Origin: Pseudoalteromonas ulvae UL12
GTDB taxonomy: Bacteria; Pseudomonadota; Gammaproteobacteria; Enterobacterales; Alteromonadaceae
Direction: 5' to 3'
NCBI RefSeq assembly: GCF_014925405.1
Contig: NZ_AQHJ01000035.1
Span: 682,001-746,000, forward strand
Length of the DNA: 64,000 nucleotides
The notes beneath the pieces are model-generated. The model saw only the letters and a program-made list of their open reading frames with translations, searched no databases and was not told where the DNA came from. Shown piece by piece: positions 40,038-48,735 of this stretch (position 1 is its first letter; each line of letters opens with the position of its first letter). A program made the translations under genes and the position numbers.

Positions 40038-42504
40038 AAATAAAGTTTGCACAGTGAAGAGTTGGCAAGAAGGGCCACTTATTGACGAAAGCACACTGCA
40101 AGAAGATCTCACTCGGCATTTTTATTATACCCTTGGCCGAGATATGGTCGGCGAATCGCGATTATATTTATATCATGCGTTAGCATTAACGATCCGCGAC
40201 CGGTTAGTCGCCCGCTGTCGTACAACTCGTCAACAGCGCCAATTAAGCCCAACCCGACAAGTCGCTTATTTGTCGCTAGAGTTTTTAATGGGAAGAGCGC
40301 TGGGTAATGCAGTCCTTAATTTGGATTTAGAAGAGAACGTGCGTCACGCAGTACAAGAATACTGCACCACCTTAGAAGAAGTCGCCGAAGCCGAACACGA
40401 TGCCGGTCTTGGTAATGGTGGTTTAGGTCGACTAGCAGCTTGTTTTTTAGATAGTTGCGCAACCCTCGGTTTACCCGTAATTGGCTATGGGATCCGTTAT
40501 GAATACGGCATGTTTAATCAAAGCATTGAGCAAGGTCACCAAGTCGAACACCCTGATAACTGGTTACGTGAAGGGCATCCTTGGGAGATCACAGCTCCTG
40601 AAAATACCCGCCGGATTAAGTTCTTTGGTCATGTTGAAGTCTATCAAGACAAACACGGTCGTAAACACCACCAATGGGTCAATACCCAAGATGTGCTGGC
40701 TGTACCTTATGATGTCCCAGTGCCCGGTTACAAAAATGAAGTGGTCAATACACTGAGATTATGGAAGTCAGAGGCCACAGATGAGTTTAATTTGTCTGAG
40801 TTTAATGCGGGTAGTTATACCGAAGCCGTCGCTCGTAAAAACTTAGCAGAACAAATCACTATGGTGTTATACCCAAATGATTCGAGTGAAAATGGTAAAG
40901 AGCTGCGACTGCGTCAACAATACTTTTTATCATCGGCCAGTTTACAAGACTTATTGGCAAATTGGGTAGCGGGTCATGGCGAGGATTTTAGTGAATTCGC
41001 ACAATATAATGTATTTCAGTTAAACGATACCCACCCGAGCATTGCAGTGGCAGAGCTGATGCGTTTGTTGGTCGATGAGCATGATTTAGATTGGGACGCA
41101 GCTTGGCATATCACCACGCGCACCATGGCGTATACCAATCATACGTTATTGCCTGAGGCACTTGAAAAGTGGTCAGTCAGTTTATTTTCGCGTCTCTTAC
41201 CACGGTTGCTTGAAATCATTTATGAAATCAATGCCCGCTTTTTGACCGAAGTGGCCTGTCAATGGCCGGGTGATATGCAAAAACAACGCTCGATGTCATT
41301 GATTGAAGAAGGGGCACACCCTCAGGTTCGTATGGCGTATTTAGCCATTGTCGGCAGCTTTTCGGTCAATGGTGTCGCGGCCTTGCATACAGAGCTGTTA
41401 ACGGGTGGACTTTTCAATGAGTTTTATCAACTGTGGCCTCATAAGTTTAATAACAAAACCAATGGCGTGACACCCAGACGTTGGCTTGCCCATTGTAACC
41501 CTGAGCTGGCAAAGTTAATCGGGTCAAAAATTGGCGACCAATGGGTTGCACATTTTGCAGATATCGAAAAAATCAGACGTTATTACGACGATAAAGCGTT
41601 TCAAACACAGTGGCTGAGCGTTAAACAACACAATAAACAGAAGTTGGTCGACTTAGTGAAAGAGGCCTGTGGCGTTGAGTTTGATGTCGCGATGATGTTT
41701 GATGTGCAAGTCAAACGGATACACGAATATAAGCGTCAATTACTGAATATCCTTCATGTTATTTACTTGTACGAACGGATTCGAAAAGGCGATACGGCCA
41801 ATCTAACTCCACGTTGTGTGTTACTCGGTGGCAAAGCGGCACCGGGCTATTTTATGGCCAAATTAATTATCAAGCTGTTTAATAATGTCGCAGAGGCCAT
41901 CAATAATGATCCGCTCGCCAAACCCTATTTAAGGGTCGCGTTTTTGCCTAATTATAATGTCAGCGCAATGGAAGTGATTTGCCCTGCCACTGATTTGTCT
42001 GAGCAAATATCCACAACAGGTAAAGAAGCATCGGGTACCGGCAACATGAAATTCATGATGAATGGAGCTGTCACAATCGGCACCTTAGATGGTGCCAATA
42101 TTGAGATCAGAGACGCCGTAGGTGTTGAGAACTTCTTCTTGTTTGGTGCAAAAAGCGATGAATTAGCTGCTATTCGCAGCACCTATAATCCAAATCAGAT
42201 CATCCAATCTAACCCGGCGCTGCAAGAAGTAATGGAGCTACTGGAAAGCGGACATTTTAACTTATTTGAACCGGGGTTATTCCAACCGATCATCGATTCA
42301 ATCAGAGATCCACACGACCAATGGTTAGTCGCCTATGATTTTGAAAGCTACATTGAAGCCCAGCAAAAAGTCGAATTAGCCTATCAAGACAAAGAATATT
42401 GGACACGATTGAGTATTTTGAATACGGCCGCAAGCGGTGAGTTTTCAAGCGATCGCACTATCTTACAATACAGTCAGGAAATCTGGCAATTAGCGCAACA
42501 GTAA
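40024..42504 (+). CDS. glgP: Glycogen phosphorylase
   Basis: The 826-residue GT35 enzyme has the diagnostic segments: YLSLEFLMGRALGNAVLNL near the N-terminus, DAGLGNGGLGRLAACFLDS, FQLNDTHPSIAVAELMR, VKRIHEYKRQLLNIL, and the PLP site ASGTGNMKFMMNGAVTIGTLDGANIEI with the cofactor lysine. It releases glucose 1-phosphate from non-reducing ends of glycogen. The start lies inside the end of glgX. glgC begins 33 bases after its stop, so degradation and synthesis genes share the transcript. Confidence 0.96.
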   Translation: MAQSENKVCTVKSWQEGPLIDESTLQEDLTRHFYYTLGRDMVGESRLYLYHALALTIRDRLVARCRTTRQQRQLSPTRQVAYLSLEFLMGRALGNAVLNLDLEENVRHAVQEYCTTLEEVAEAEHDAGLGNGGLGRLAACFLDSCATLGLPVIGYGIRYEYGMFNQSIEQGHQVEHPDNWLREGHPWEITAPENTRRIKFFGHVEVYQDKHGRKHHQWVNTQDVLAVPYDVPVPGYKNEVVNTLRLWKSEATDEFNLSEFNAGSYTEAVARKNLAEQITMVLYPNDSSENGKELRLRQQYFLSSASLQDLLANWVAGHGEDFSEFAQYNVFQLNDTHPSIAVAELMRLLVDEHDLDWDAAWHITTRTMAYTNHTLLPEALEKWSVSLFSRLLPRLLEIIYEINARFLTEVACQWPGDMQKQRSMSLIEEGAHPQVRMAYLAIVGSFSVNGVAALHTELLTGGLFNEFYQLWPHKFNNKTNGVTPRRWLAHCNPELAKLIGSKIGDQWVAHFADIEKIRRYYDDKAFQTQWLSVKQHNKQKLVDLVKEACGVEFDVAMMFDVQVKRIHEYKRQLLNILHVIYLYERIRKGDTANLTPRCVLLGGKAAPGYFMAKLIIKLFNNVAEAINNDPLAKPYLRVAFLPNYNVSAMEVICPATDLSEQISTTGKEASGTGNMKFMMNGAVTIGTLDGANIEIRDAVGVENFFLFGAKSDELAAIRSTYNPNQIIQSNPALQEVMELLESGHFNLFEPGLFQPIIDSIRDPHDQWLVAYDFESYIEAQQKVELAYQDKEYWTRLSILNTAASGEFSSDRTILQYSQEIWQLAQQ

Positions 42505-42537
42505 TGTCACTGCACTACCACTTATGGAGAAGTTTTT

Positions 42538-43857
42538 ATGCCTAGTTATGCAAATCGTTATATTAGTAATTTAACGCGTGAAACCTATGCGTTAATTTTG
42601 GCCGGTGGACGCGGTTCTCGCTTACATGAGCTAACCGACTGGCGCGCTAAACCCGCGGTGTATTTTGGGGGGAAATTCAGAATTATCGATTTTCCACTTT
42701 CTAACTGTATTAATTCTGGGATCCGTCGTGTCGGGATCGCAACACAATATAAATCACACTCATTAATTCGCCATGTCAATCGTGCATGGGGACATTTTAA
42801 AAAAGAGCTCGGTGAATCGGTCGAGATTTTACCTGCATCTCAACGTTATGGTGATGAGTGGTATTGTGGTACAGCCGATGCGGTGTTCCAAAATATGGAT
42901 ATTATCCGGCATGAGCTCCCTAAATATGTGATGATTTTATCAGGGGATCATGTGTATCGTATGGATTATGGTGCGCTGCTTGCCAAGCATGTAGAAACAG
43001 GCGCGGACATGACAGTTTGTTGCATTGAAGTGCCGCGTGAAGAAGCTGCGGGTACCTTTGGGGTGATGACAGTTGATGGCGACAACCGTGTCAAACGCTT
43101 TGATGAAAAACCTCAAGAGCCTTCGGCTATTCCAGGTAAACCGGATCAGTGTTTAGCCTCAATGGGCAATTATGTATTTAATACTGAGTTTTTGTTTGAG
43201 CAGCTAAAAAATGATGCCGAGCGTGAAGGATCTGGGCGTGATTTTGGTCATGACATCATTCCTGCCATCATTGAAGAGCACAATGTATTTGCATTTCCCT
43301 TTAGTGATCCCAGCCAGCATGGACAGCCTTATTGGCGTGATGTTGGGACATTGGACTCTTTTTGGGAAGCGAATATGGAATTAGTGACACCAGAGCCGCA
43401 ATTGGATTTATACGATGCATCTTGGCCTATTTGGACCTATCAAGAGCAACTTGCTCCGGCAAAATTTGTGTTTGATAACGATGAGCGACGTGGCATGGCT
43501 GTTGACTCTACGGTGTCAGGTGGGTGTATTATTTCTGGTTCTACGGTGCGAAAATCATTATTATTTTCAAAGGTTCATGTTCATTCGTACTGCACAATTG
43601 AAGAAGCTGTGTTATTGCCAGGAGTGATTGTAGGCAGAAACAGTCGTATTCGCCGTGCGATTATTGACCGTAGTTGCGAAATACCTGCCGATATGTGCAT
43701 TGGCTATGATGTTGAGCAAGATATCGCCAATGGTTTTAGAGTCTCTAAAAAAGGGATCGTGCTGGTAACACGTGATATGTTGTCGGCTTTAGCGACTAAA
43801 CAAAAACAAGCTGAGCAATATCAAGTGTCAGAACATAAGCAAGCAGAAGTAATTTAA
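42538..43857 (+). CDS. glgC: Glucose-1-phosphate adenylyltransferase (ADP-glucose pyrophosphorylase)
   Basis: The 439-residue nucleotidyltransferase begins with the ATP-binding segment [39 protein letters not shown]. Other features are [23 protein letters not shown], the substrate-binding FDEKP segment, and a C-terminal left-handed beta-helix ([21 protein letters not shown]). It makes ADP-glucose, the committed glycogen precursor, and is typically allosterically controlled. glgA follows after 22 bases. Confidence 0.95.
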   Translation: MPSYANRYISNLTRETYALILAGGRGSRLHELTDWRAKPAVYFGGKFRIIDFPLSNCINSGIRRVGIATQYKSHSLIRHVNRAWGHFKKELGESVEILPASQRYGDEWYCGTADAVFQNMDIIRHELPKYVMILSGDHVYRMDYGALLAKHVETGADMTVCCIEVPREEAAGTFGVMTVDGDNRVKRFDEKPQEPSAIPGKPDQCLASMGNYVFNTEFLFEQLKNDAEREGSGRDFGHDIIPAIIEEHNVFAFPFSDPSQHGQPYWRDVGTLDSFWEANMELVTPEPQLDLYDASWPIWTYQEQLAPAKFVFDNDERRGMAVDSTVSGGCIISGSTVRKSLLFSKVHVHSYCTIEEAVLLPGVIVGRNSRIRRAIIDRSCEIPADMCIGYDVEQDIANGFRVSKKGIVLVTRDMLSALATKQKQAEQYQVSEHKQAEVI

Positions 43858-43879
43858 CGTAAAAGGAAGTCGTAACGTA

Positions 43880-45424
43880 ATGCAGATATTAATGATAGCG
43901 TCTGAAAATGACGCTATTAAGGGCGCAAAAGTAGGCGGGGTTGCTGATGTTGTTCGTGATGCACCTCGTGCGTTAGTCAAACAAGGTCTACAAGTAAGCG
44001 TGGTGATCCCTGATTACAATTATTTTAGTGATCACTACCCAATCATTTTAAGCCAAACGTTTAACGTGCCATTTCAAGGGCGTCTAGAACAGGTGGTGTT
44101 GAACAAGCTTGATGTTGATGATTTCGGTGTAACCCAGTACGTGCTCTGCCATCCGTTGTTTAATCAAGGAGGAGGTGTTTACCTCAATGACAATGATAAT
44201 CGCCCTTTTGCGCGCGATGCCAGTAAATATGCGTTGTTTAATGCCGCTGTTGCTGAGGCTTTAAAGTTAGGTCAGTTGGCAATCCCAGATGTGTTGCATT
44301 TGCATGATTGGCACAGTGCGGTGACGAGCGTATTGATACGTTTTAGCGAACGTTATCAAAGTCTTCAGCATATTAAACAAGTCTTTACTGTTCATAATAT
44401 TGCTTTGCAAGGCATTCGACCTTTTGCTCATGATGACTCATCCCTTGAAACGTGGTTTCCATCTCTGAGTTACGATGGCCAAGTTATTTGCGATCCCCGT
44501 TATCAACATTGTTTTAATCCGATGCGGGCTGCAATTAACTTAGCCGATAAAGTACATGTTGTATCCGATACCTATGCCAAAGAAATCTTGCAGCCGAGTA
44601 ACCACCAACAAGGTTATTTTGGTGGCGAAGGTTTAGAAAGTGATTTAAACGAGGCTGAACATCAAGGTCGTTTAATTGGGATTATTAATGGATGCGAATA
44701 TGATTTACCGGCTGCTGATAAAACTGAGTTAGTTTCGTTTTTAATTGATGCTCAGCAACATGTTTTGCGCTGGTTGAGCCGCGACGCTCAGCTAAAAACA
44801 GTACATTACTTGGCCAATGAGCTTATCAAACAATGGCTTGAAGCGGGTACTCAAGTGGGCCCATTAGTGACATCAATCGGGCGGTTAACCGATCAAAAGG
44901 TGTTGTTATTACGACAACGCACCCATGGTCATTCTGTAATGGATGAACTACTTGATGATTTAGCTGACGTTAATGGTCGGATGATTATTTTGGGAAGTGG
45001 TGACAGCCAGATTGAAAATGAATTTATGCGATTAATGGGTCAACACACTAATATCGTGTTCCTGAATGGTTATGGTCAATCGTTAAGCGATAGCTTATAC
45101 CCAATCGGCGATTTATTTTTGATGCCTAGTTCGTTTGAACCGTGTGGGATCAGCCAAATGCTAGCCCTTCGAGCGGGACAGCCTTGTTTAGTCAATGGTG
45201 TCGGCGGGCTCAAAGATACCATTACACATATGGAAAATGGCTTTGTATTTAATGGTGATTCATTAGGTGCCCAAACTGCGCAGCTCAAAGCAGTATTTAA
45301 TCTCGCCTTAACAACTTTTTCAGAACAGCCTAATAAGTGGCAACAGATGGTTGAAAAAGCTAAAGCCACACGTTTTAGTTGGTTTGACAGTGCCAATGAC
45401 TATATAAACCGTCTTTACAAGTAA
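43880..45424 (+). CDS. glgA: Glycogen synthase (divergent GT5)
   Basis: The 514-residue glycosyltransferase has the N-terminal KVGGVADVVRDAPRAL site, a divergent form of the usual KTGGLADVVGALP ADP-glucose loop. It also has HLHDWHSAV, FTVHNIALQG, SIGRLTDQK and the C-terminal SSFEPCGISQMLALRAGQPCLVNGVGGLKDT. It polymerises ADP-glucose into alpha-1,4 glucan. It is somewhat longer than the E. coli enzyme (about 477) and differs in several core positions, as in an Alteromonadales subgroup. It is the last gene of the operon, followed by a terminator. Confidence 0.88.
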   Translation: MQILMIASENDAIKGAKVGGVADVVRDAPRALVKQGLQVSVVIPDYNYFSDHYPIILSQTFNVPFQGRLEQVVLNKLDVDDFGVTQYVLCHPLFNQGGGVYLNDNDNRPFARDASKYALFNAAVAEALKLGQLAIPDVLHLHDWHSAVTSVLIRFSERYQSLQHIKQVFTVHNIALQGIRPFAHDDSSLETWFPSLSYDGQVICDPRYQHCFNPMRAAINLADKVHVVSDTYAKEILQPSNHQQGYFGGEGLESDLNEAEHQGRLIGIINGCEYDLPAADKTELVSFLIDAQQHVLRWLSRDAQLKTVHYLANELIKQWLEAGTQVGPLVTSIGRLTDQKVLLLRQRTHGHSVMDELLDDLADVNGRMIILGSGDSQIENEFMRLMGQHTNIVFLNGYGQSLSDSLYPIGDLFLMPSSFEPCGISQMLALRAGQPCLVNGVGGLKDTITHMENGFVFNGDSLGAQTAQLKAVFNLALTTFSEQPNKWQQMVEKAKATRFSWFDSANDYINRLYK

Positions 45425-45430
45425 ATATCA

Positions 45431-45459
45431 GGCTCAACATATCCGTTGAGCCTTCTTTT
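45431..45459 (+). terminator. Rho-independent terminator of the glycogen operon
   Basis: GGCTCAAC and GTTGAGCC form a perfect 8-bp stem with a 6-base loop, followed by TTCTTTT. It begins 6 bases after the glgA stop. Confidence 0.9.
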
Positions 45460-45532
45460 CGTCGTATATCGCTTTTATTGAAAGCGTTCCTTGTTATGCT
45501 CAGTATTCATTGATCTACATTTTTGGTTTGTT

Positions 45533-46285
45533 ATGAATAAATTAAGTTTTTTTTTATTACTCTTTGTTGGTTATACATCGGCTGCGACTTCGGTATTGGT
45601 GCCATCAAACGATCAATTAAGCAATAATTACATTGAACAGGCATTGGTGCGTTTAGCGCAAAAAAATGTAGTGGGCGTATTAATTGAGGAGCAATGGGTA
45701 GTCACAACGGCGAGCATGGCACAATGTTTAACACCCCAATCGGCTTTGACTCTCAATCAACAAACCATGAATATTAAGCAGATATATTTAGAGCCTGATT
45801 TTCAGCATAAACGCGGTCATGACATTGCTCTAATTGAATTAACCGAAAAAAATAAAACGCAAACCCCCGTGATTCTTCAGCAGCGTAAAAAAGAGCACGC
45901 TCTTATCACCTACCTTTATGCAGGGCACACTGACACGCAATCAAGCAACAATAATCACTACTACCAACTGGATCAACCCCTGTTAATTGATGGGGGGTTA
46001 TTGACAATCCACAATGACCAATCCCTTGTATTTAAGAGTTTAACTGACTCAAACGCACTGCGATTATTATTTACTGATGATCCAAAAGGTGCACGGTTAG
46101 TTGGACTCACCAACACACAATTAAGCGCTGATGAACATCAATCCTTTACACGGATTGCTCATTACCACTCTTGGCTTAACCAAGTTATGTTAGGCTCAGT
46201 GTCTTATCGGGCAATTATTGCCAGTGAGCTTTTTGCTGGCTCAAAAAGTTTGTTGCCTGCTATGGACCACTGTGATTTTGATTAA
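45533..46285 (+). CDS. Secreted trypsin-fold protein lacking catalytic residues (pseudoprotease)
   Basis: I start at the ATG at 45533 (MNKLSFFLLLFVGYTSA), which begins a clear signal peptide; the protein has 250 residues. The S1 protease outline is visible: EEQWVVTTASMAQCL corresponds to the WVLTAAHC strand, and HDIALIEL carries the Asp of the triad. The His is missing from the first motif, and where GDSGGPLV is expected the sequence reads DDPKGARLVGL, without the Ser. It is therefore probably a non-catalytic binding protein of the periplasm. The assignment is by pattern only. It has its own promoter after the glycogen terminator. Confidence 0.6.
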   Translation: MNKLSFFLLLFVGYTSAATSVLVPSNDQLSNNYIEQALVRLAQKNVVGVLIEEQWVVTTASMAQCLTPQSALTLNQQTMNIKQIYLEPDFQHKRGHDIALIELTEKNKTQTPVILQQRKKEHALITYLYAGHTDTQSSNNNHYYQLDQPLLIDGGLLTIHNDQSLVFKSLTDSNALRLLFTDDPKGARLVGLTNTQLSADEHQSFTRIAHYHSWLNQVMLGSVSYRAIIASELFAGSKSLLPAMDHCDFD

Positions 46286-46494
46286 TGTGGATGCATATAA
46301 ATTAAATGCTGGATAATAAAGCTCGTGTCAGTGGCTAGTTTCACGATGGCAGAGTTAAAGAATTTCAATGGGTAGGCAATAAGTATCAATGCGGATGGCA
46401 TTATTATCTGGGTTAACCATTGAATAGCCCAAGGCAAGTTCTGCTGCTGGGCTAGAGGTGGACTGAAATCATCACCGAGACTTGCTTGGGAGGG

Positions 46495-46519
46495 AACAGT
46501 CCTACAGGACTGTTTTATT
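46495..46519 (+). terminator. Hairpin with U-tract, likely terminator for the + strand
   Basis: AACAGTCC and GGACTGTT form a perfect 8-bp stem with a TACA loop, followed by TTATT on the + strand. It overlaps the stop codon of the minus-strand HD-GYP-like gene and could end transcripts arriving from the pseudoprotease gene about 210 bases upstream. The 46,286-46,494 stretch before it holds no gene I can support. Confidence 0.5.
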
Positions 46520-47947
46520 CCATAAATTCTGGTGCTTAGCATAACTGAAATATTCATGAGGTTGCCAACACTGCGGCACAAGTTCCATTTCTTCTTGGCG
46601 TTGCTCAAAGTTAGACCAAAGCTGACTTAATATTTCTTTTAATCGCTGCGGTGATATTTTTTCTAGTTTTTTTCTGTTGGCTGGATAATAGAGATTTTGT
46701 GTCGCTGGCACGGCAGTATCATCCCCAGATGAAATAAAAGTAAGATTACGTGTCACAATTCGGCAAATAGGAACGTGGGGATCCTCAGGATATAAGCGAT
46801 TAACAATCGCATACTCATATCTTGGCAAATCGTAACCAGTATCATCTTTGGGAATATACGTGATCCCAAAACCTTGCGGATAGATACCTGTAATTTTCAA
46901 TAATGTATTAACGGCTATTTGACTGTGGCTGCCATGCTCCACCCCTTTATCGAGTATTAAAAAAGCTTTAGGCACTGTGGTATAAGCAAAGTTGAGTTTA
47001 CTCGACATAACAATAGATGTGTAAACTTGAGGGATTTTAATCACATTACCAATCCCTTGTTGCGGGTTGACCGCCTTTAAGAGTAAATCTTTGATAAAAA
47101 TGATTTTCTGTTGCTCTAATTCATCAAACTCTGCTTTTTCTGCTTTAGAGTTCCCTATGTATTGATCGGCGCCAAGTCCTTCAATTAAATAATTGATGGT
47201 TTGTTGATAATTTATTTTTAGCAGGGCGATACGTTCTTCATTGTCAAGCGCGCGTAACTCATCAAGCTTGCCTTCTGGTCCTTTTAAAATGGTGATGGAT
47301 TCAGGATGAAAATTACCCACATCAAGTAATAAAGAGACCATGACTAAGGGTATTTGGATACACTCTTTAAATTGATTGCTGCCTTGTTCTAATGAGTGTT
47401 GGTAGCATTCCAGTACAAACTTGTTTTTGATAAACCCTTCAGCCAGTAATTGATCAAACAGCTTTAAACTCAGCACAGCTCGATAAAGGTGCTTACTGAG
47501 GTGGTTATATCGGACTGCCTGTTTTCGTTGTGTTGGGACTAAAAGTAATTGCGCACCTAAACATTTTGCAAAGCGTGTATTGGTATCTGATAACGAATCA
47601 CCATAGCATAAATCGATAATATTCAATGCGACCTGTTTTAGCTGCGCTAAGCGTTGTAGTCGTGCTTCACTTTGAATCTTTTGCTGCTTTTTGAGTGCTT
47701 GTTTGGCCTGTTTTATTGCCGTTTCGGCATTTTTTGTGGTTTTCGCCGCTTGCTCTTTTTTACTCAGTGCCTCATTCAACGCTTGATGGCGTTGGTGAAG
47801 TTGGTCTGAGGCGTCTTCTTGAGTGTTGAAATAATTAATAGCTTGATGATAAATAGAATCTTCAAGTGTGCTGTTATTGTGAATTGCAGTTATGATTTGC
47901 TTCAGTGTTTTTATGTAACTTGATTCATTAAACGCGTTATTTGCCAT
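46502..47947 (-). CDS. Degenerate HD-GYP-like protein
   Basis: The 481-residue protein has a coiled-coil N-terminal segment (about 50-110, rich in K, Q and A). A domain follows that tracks the HD-GYP fold: VSLLLDVGNFHPESITILKGPEGKLDE at about 204-230 resembles the LLHDIGKIxxPxxILxKPGxL signature, but His is Leu208 and the Lys of HDIGK is Asn. Further on, IPQVYTSIVMSSKL and KAFLILDKG...LLKITGIYPQGFGITYI match the C-terminal part of HD-GYP proteins. The HHE and GYP motifs are absent. It is probably a catalytically dead relative of c-di-GMP phosphodiesterases, perhaps a binding or scaffold protein. No membrane segment or signal peptide is seen. Confidence 0.6.
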   Translation of the reverse strand: MANNAFNESSYIKTLKQIITAIHNNSTLEDSIYHQAINYFNTQEDASDQLHQRHQALNEALSKKEQAAKTTKNAETAIKQAKQALKKQQKIQSEARLQRLAQLKQVALNIIDLCYGDSLSDTNTRFAKCLGAQLLLVPTQRKQAVRYNHLSKHLYRAVLSLKLFDQLLAEGFIKNKFVLECYQHSLEQGSNQFKECIQIPLVMVSLLLDVGNFHPESITILKGPEGKLDELRALDNEERIALLKINYQQTINYLIEGLGADQYIGNSKAEKAEFDELEQQKIIFIKDLLLKAVNPQQGIGNVIKIPQVYTSIVMSSKLNFAYTTVPKAFLILDKGVEHGSHSQIAVNTLLKITGIYPQGFGITYIPKDDTGYDLPRYEYAIVNRLYPEDPHVPICRIVTRNLTFISSGDDTAVPATQNLYYPANRKKLEKISPQRLKEILSQLWSNFEQRQEEMELVPQCWQPHEYFSYAKHQNLWNKTVL

Positions 47948-48028
47948 GTTGAACTTGCCTTATTTCCATTACAGTCAAGCATAGACCAAGCTTCGTTGTC
48001 TCTCTACAGAGGATTGTGGGGTAACTCA

Positions 48029-48613
48029 TCAACGCTGGCAGACACAGGCCAATAATTGTTGTGCAAGCCTAGCAAGCACCTCTGGATCAGGGTGACTTTG
48101 TGAATAGGTACGAAGCCCATAAATGCCCATCGCAAAAAATTGCGCCAATTCTTGCGCAGATTTATCAGAAGTGATTTCTTTATTATCTATTGCTTGTGAA
48201 AACTGAGCTGTTAAGGCTTGTTGATAAATCTCAATATTATCGGTGAGAACAGACATGATAGTCGGATCGTGACCGGATACTTCGCTCAGTGTTTTTGATA
48301 ATAAACACACTTTGGACGTATCACACCGAGTGCATTGCTCAACAATGTGATGCAAATAGGCTGACAAGTTGTCAATAACGGTGGCAGTGTTGGTAAAAAA
48401 ACTTAAAAACTCTTCATTCTTATCCTGTTGGTACTGAGCAATGGCTTGTAAAAGCAGCCCTTGTTTATTACCAAATGCGCAGTAAATCGAACCAGGGTGG
48501 AGTCCGGTTGCCTGCGTGAGCTTTTGCATACTCGTTTTAGCATAGCCATATTCCATAAAGGTATTCATGGCATGTCTTAATACAGCTTGTTTATCAAATT
48601 CGGCATTACGCAT
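48029..48613 (-). CDS. TetR/AcrR-family repressor
   Basis: The ATG at 48613 (MRNAEFDKQAVLRHAMNTF) gives a 194-residue protein of usual TetR length. The helix-turn-helix reads GYAKTSMQKLTQATGLHPGSIYCAFGNKQGLL, matching the family. The C-terminal half is the ligand-binding domain and contains several cysteines (CTRCDTSKVCLL). It is divergent from an Old Yellow Enzyme gene, with three similar palindromes between them, so it probably represses both genes and responds to an electrophile or other substrate of the enzyme. Confidence 0.88.
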   Translation of the reverse strand: MRNAEFDKQAVLRHAMNTFMEYGYAKTSMQKLTQATGLHPGSIYCAFGNKQGLLLQAIAQYQQDKNEEFLSFFTNTATVIDNLSAYLHHIVEQCTRCDTSKVCLLSKTLSEVSGHDPTIMSVLTDNIEIYQQALTAQFSQAIDNKEITSDKSAQELAQFFAMGIYGLRTYSQSHPDPEVLARLAQQLLACVCQR

Positions 48614-48653
48614 CAGTGGATCTCTTATGTTAGCAGTGTGACTATACCTCAAA

Positions 48654-48669
48654 TTGAATAAACGTTCAA
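48654..48669. promoter_or_regulatory. TetR operator-like palindrome, site 1 (imperfect)
   Basis: TTGAATAAACGTTCAA keeps the TTGAA/TTCAA arms of the two sites downstream but has mismatches in the middle. It lies 41 bases upstream of the tetR-type start and 24 bases before site 2. Confidence 0.6.
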
Positions 48670-48677
48670 AAAAGTAC

Positions 48678-48693
48678 TTGAATGATCATTCAA
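48678..48693. promoter_or_regulatory. TetR operator-like palindrome, site 2 (perfect)
   Basis: TTGAATGATCATTCAA is a perfect 16-bp palindrome in the centre of the divergent promoter region, as expected for a dimeric TetR-type repressor. Confidence 0.75.
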
Positions 48694-48704
48694 TAATAAG
48701 TATC

Positions 48705-48720
48705 TTGAATGAACATTCAA
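48705..48720. promoter_or_regulatory. TetR operator-like palindrome, site 3 (near-perfect)
   Basis: TTGAATGAACATTCAA differs from a perfect palindrome only at the two central bases and lies just before the ribosome site of the Old Yellow Enzyme gene, so occupancy should block its transcription. Confidence 0.7.
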
Positions 48721-48735
48721 AATAGGACAGTCAAC

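Noticed and set aside
46282..46608. Minus-strand reading of 108 residues with a hydrophobic segment
   Set aside because: It overlaps the HD-GYP-like gene in another frame, has no convincing ribosome site and resembles no family I know. The non-overlapping part (about 215 bases) is too little to call a gene or remnant.
48709..48735. Upstream ATG extension of the Old Yellow Enzyme gene
   Set aside because: The codon lies inside the third operator palindrome; the ATG at 48736 has a good ribosome site and begins at the usual family N-terminus.
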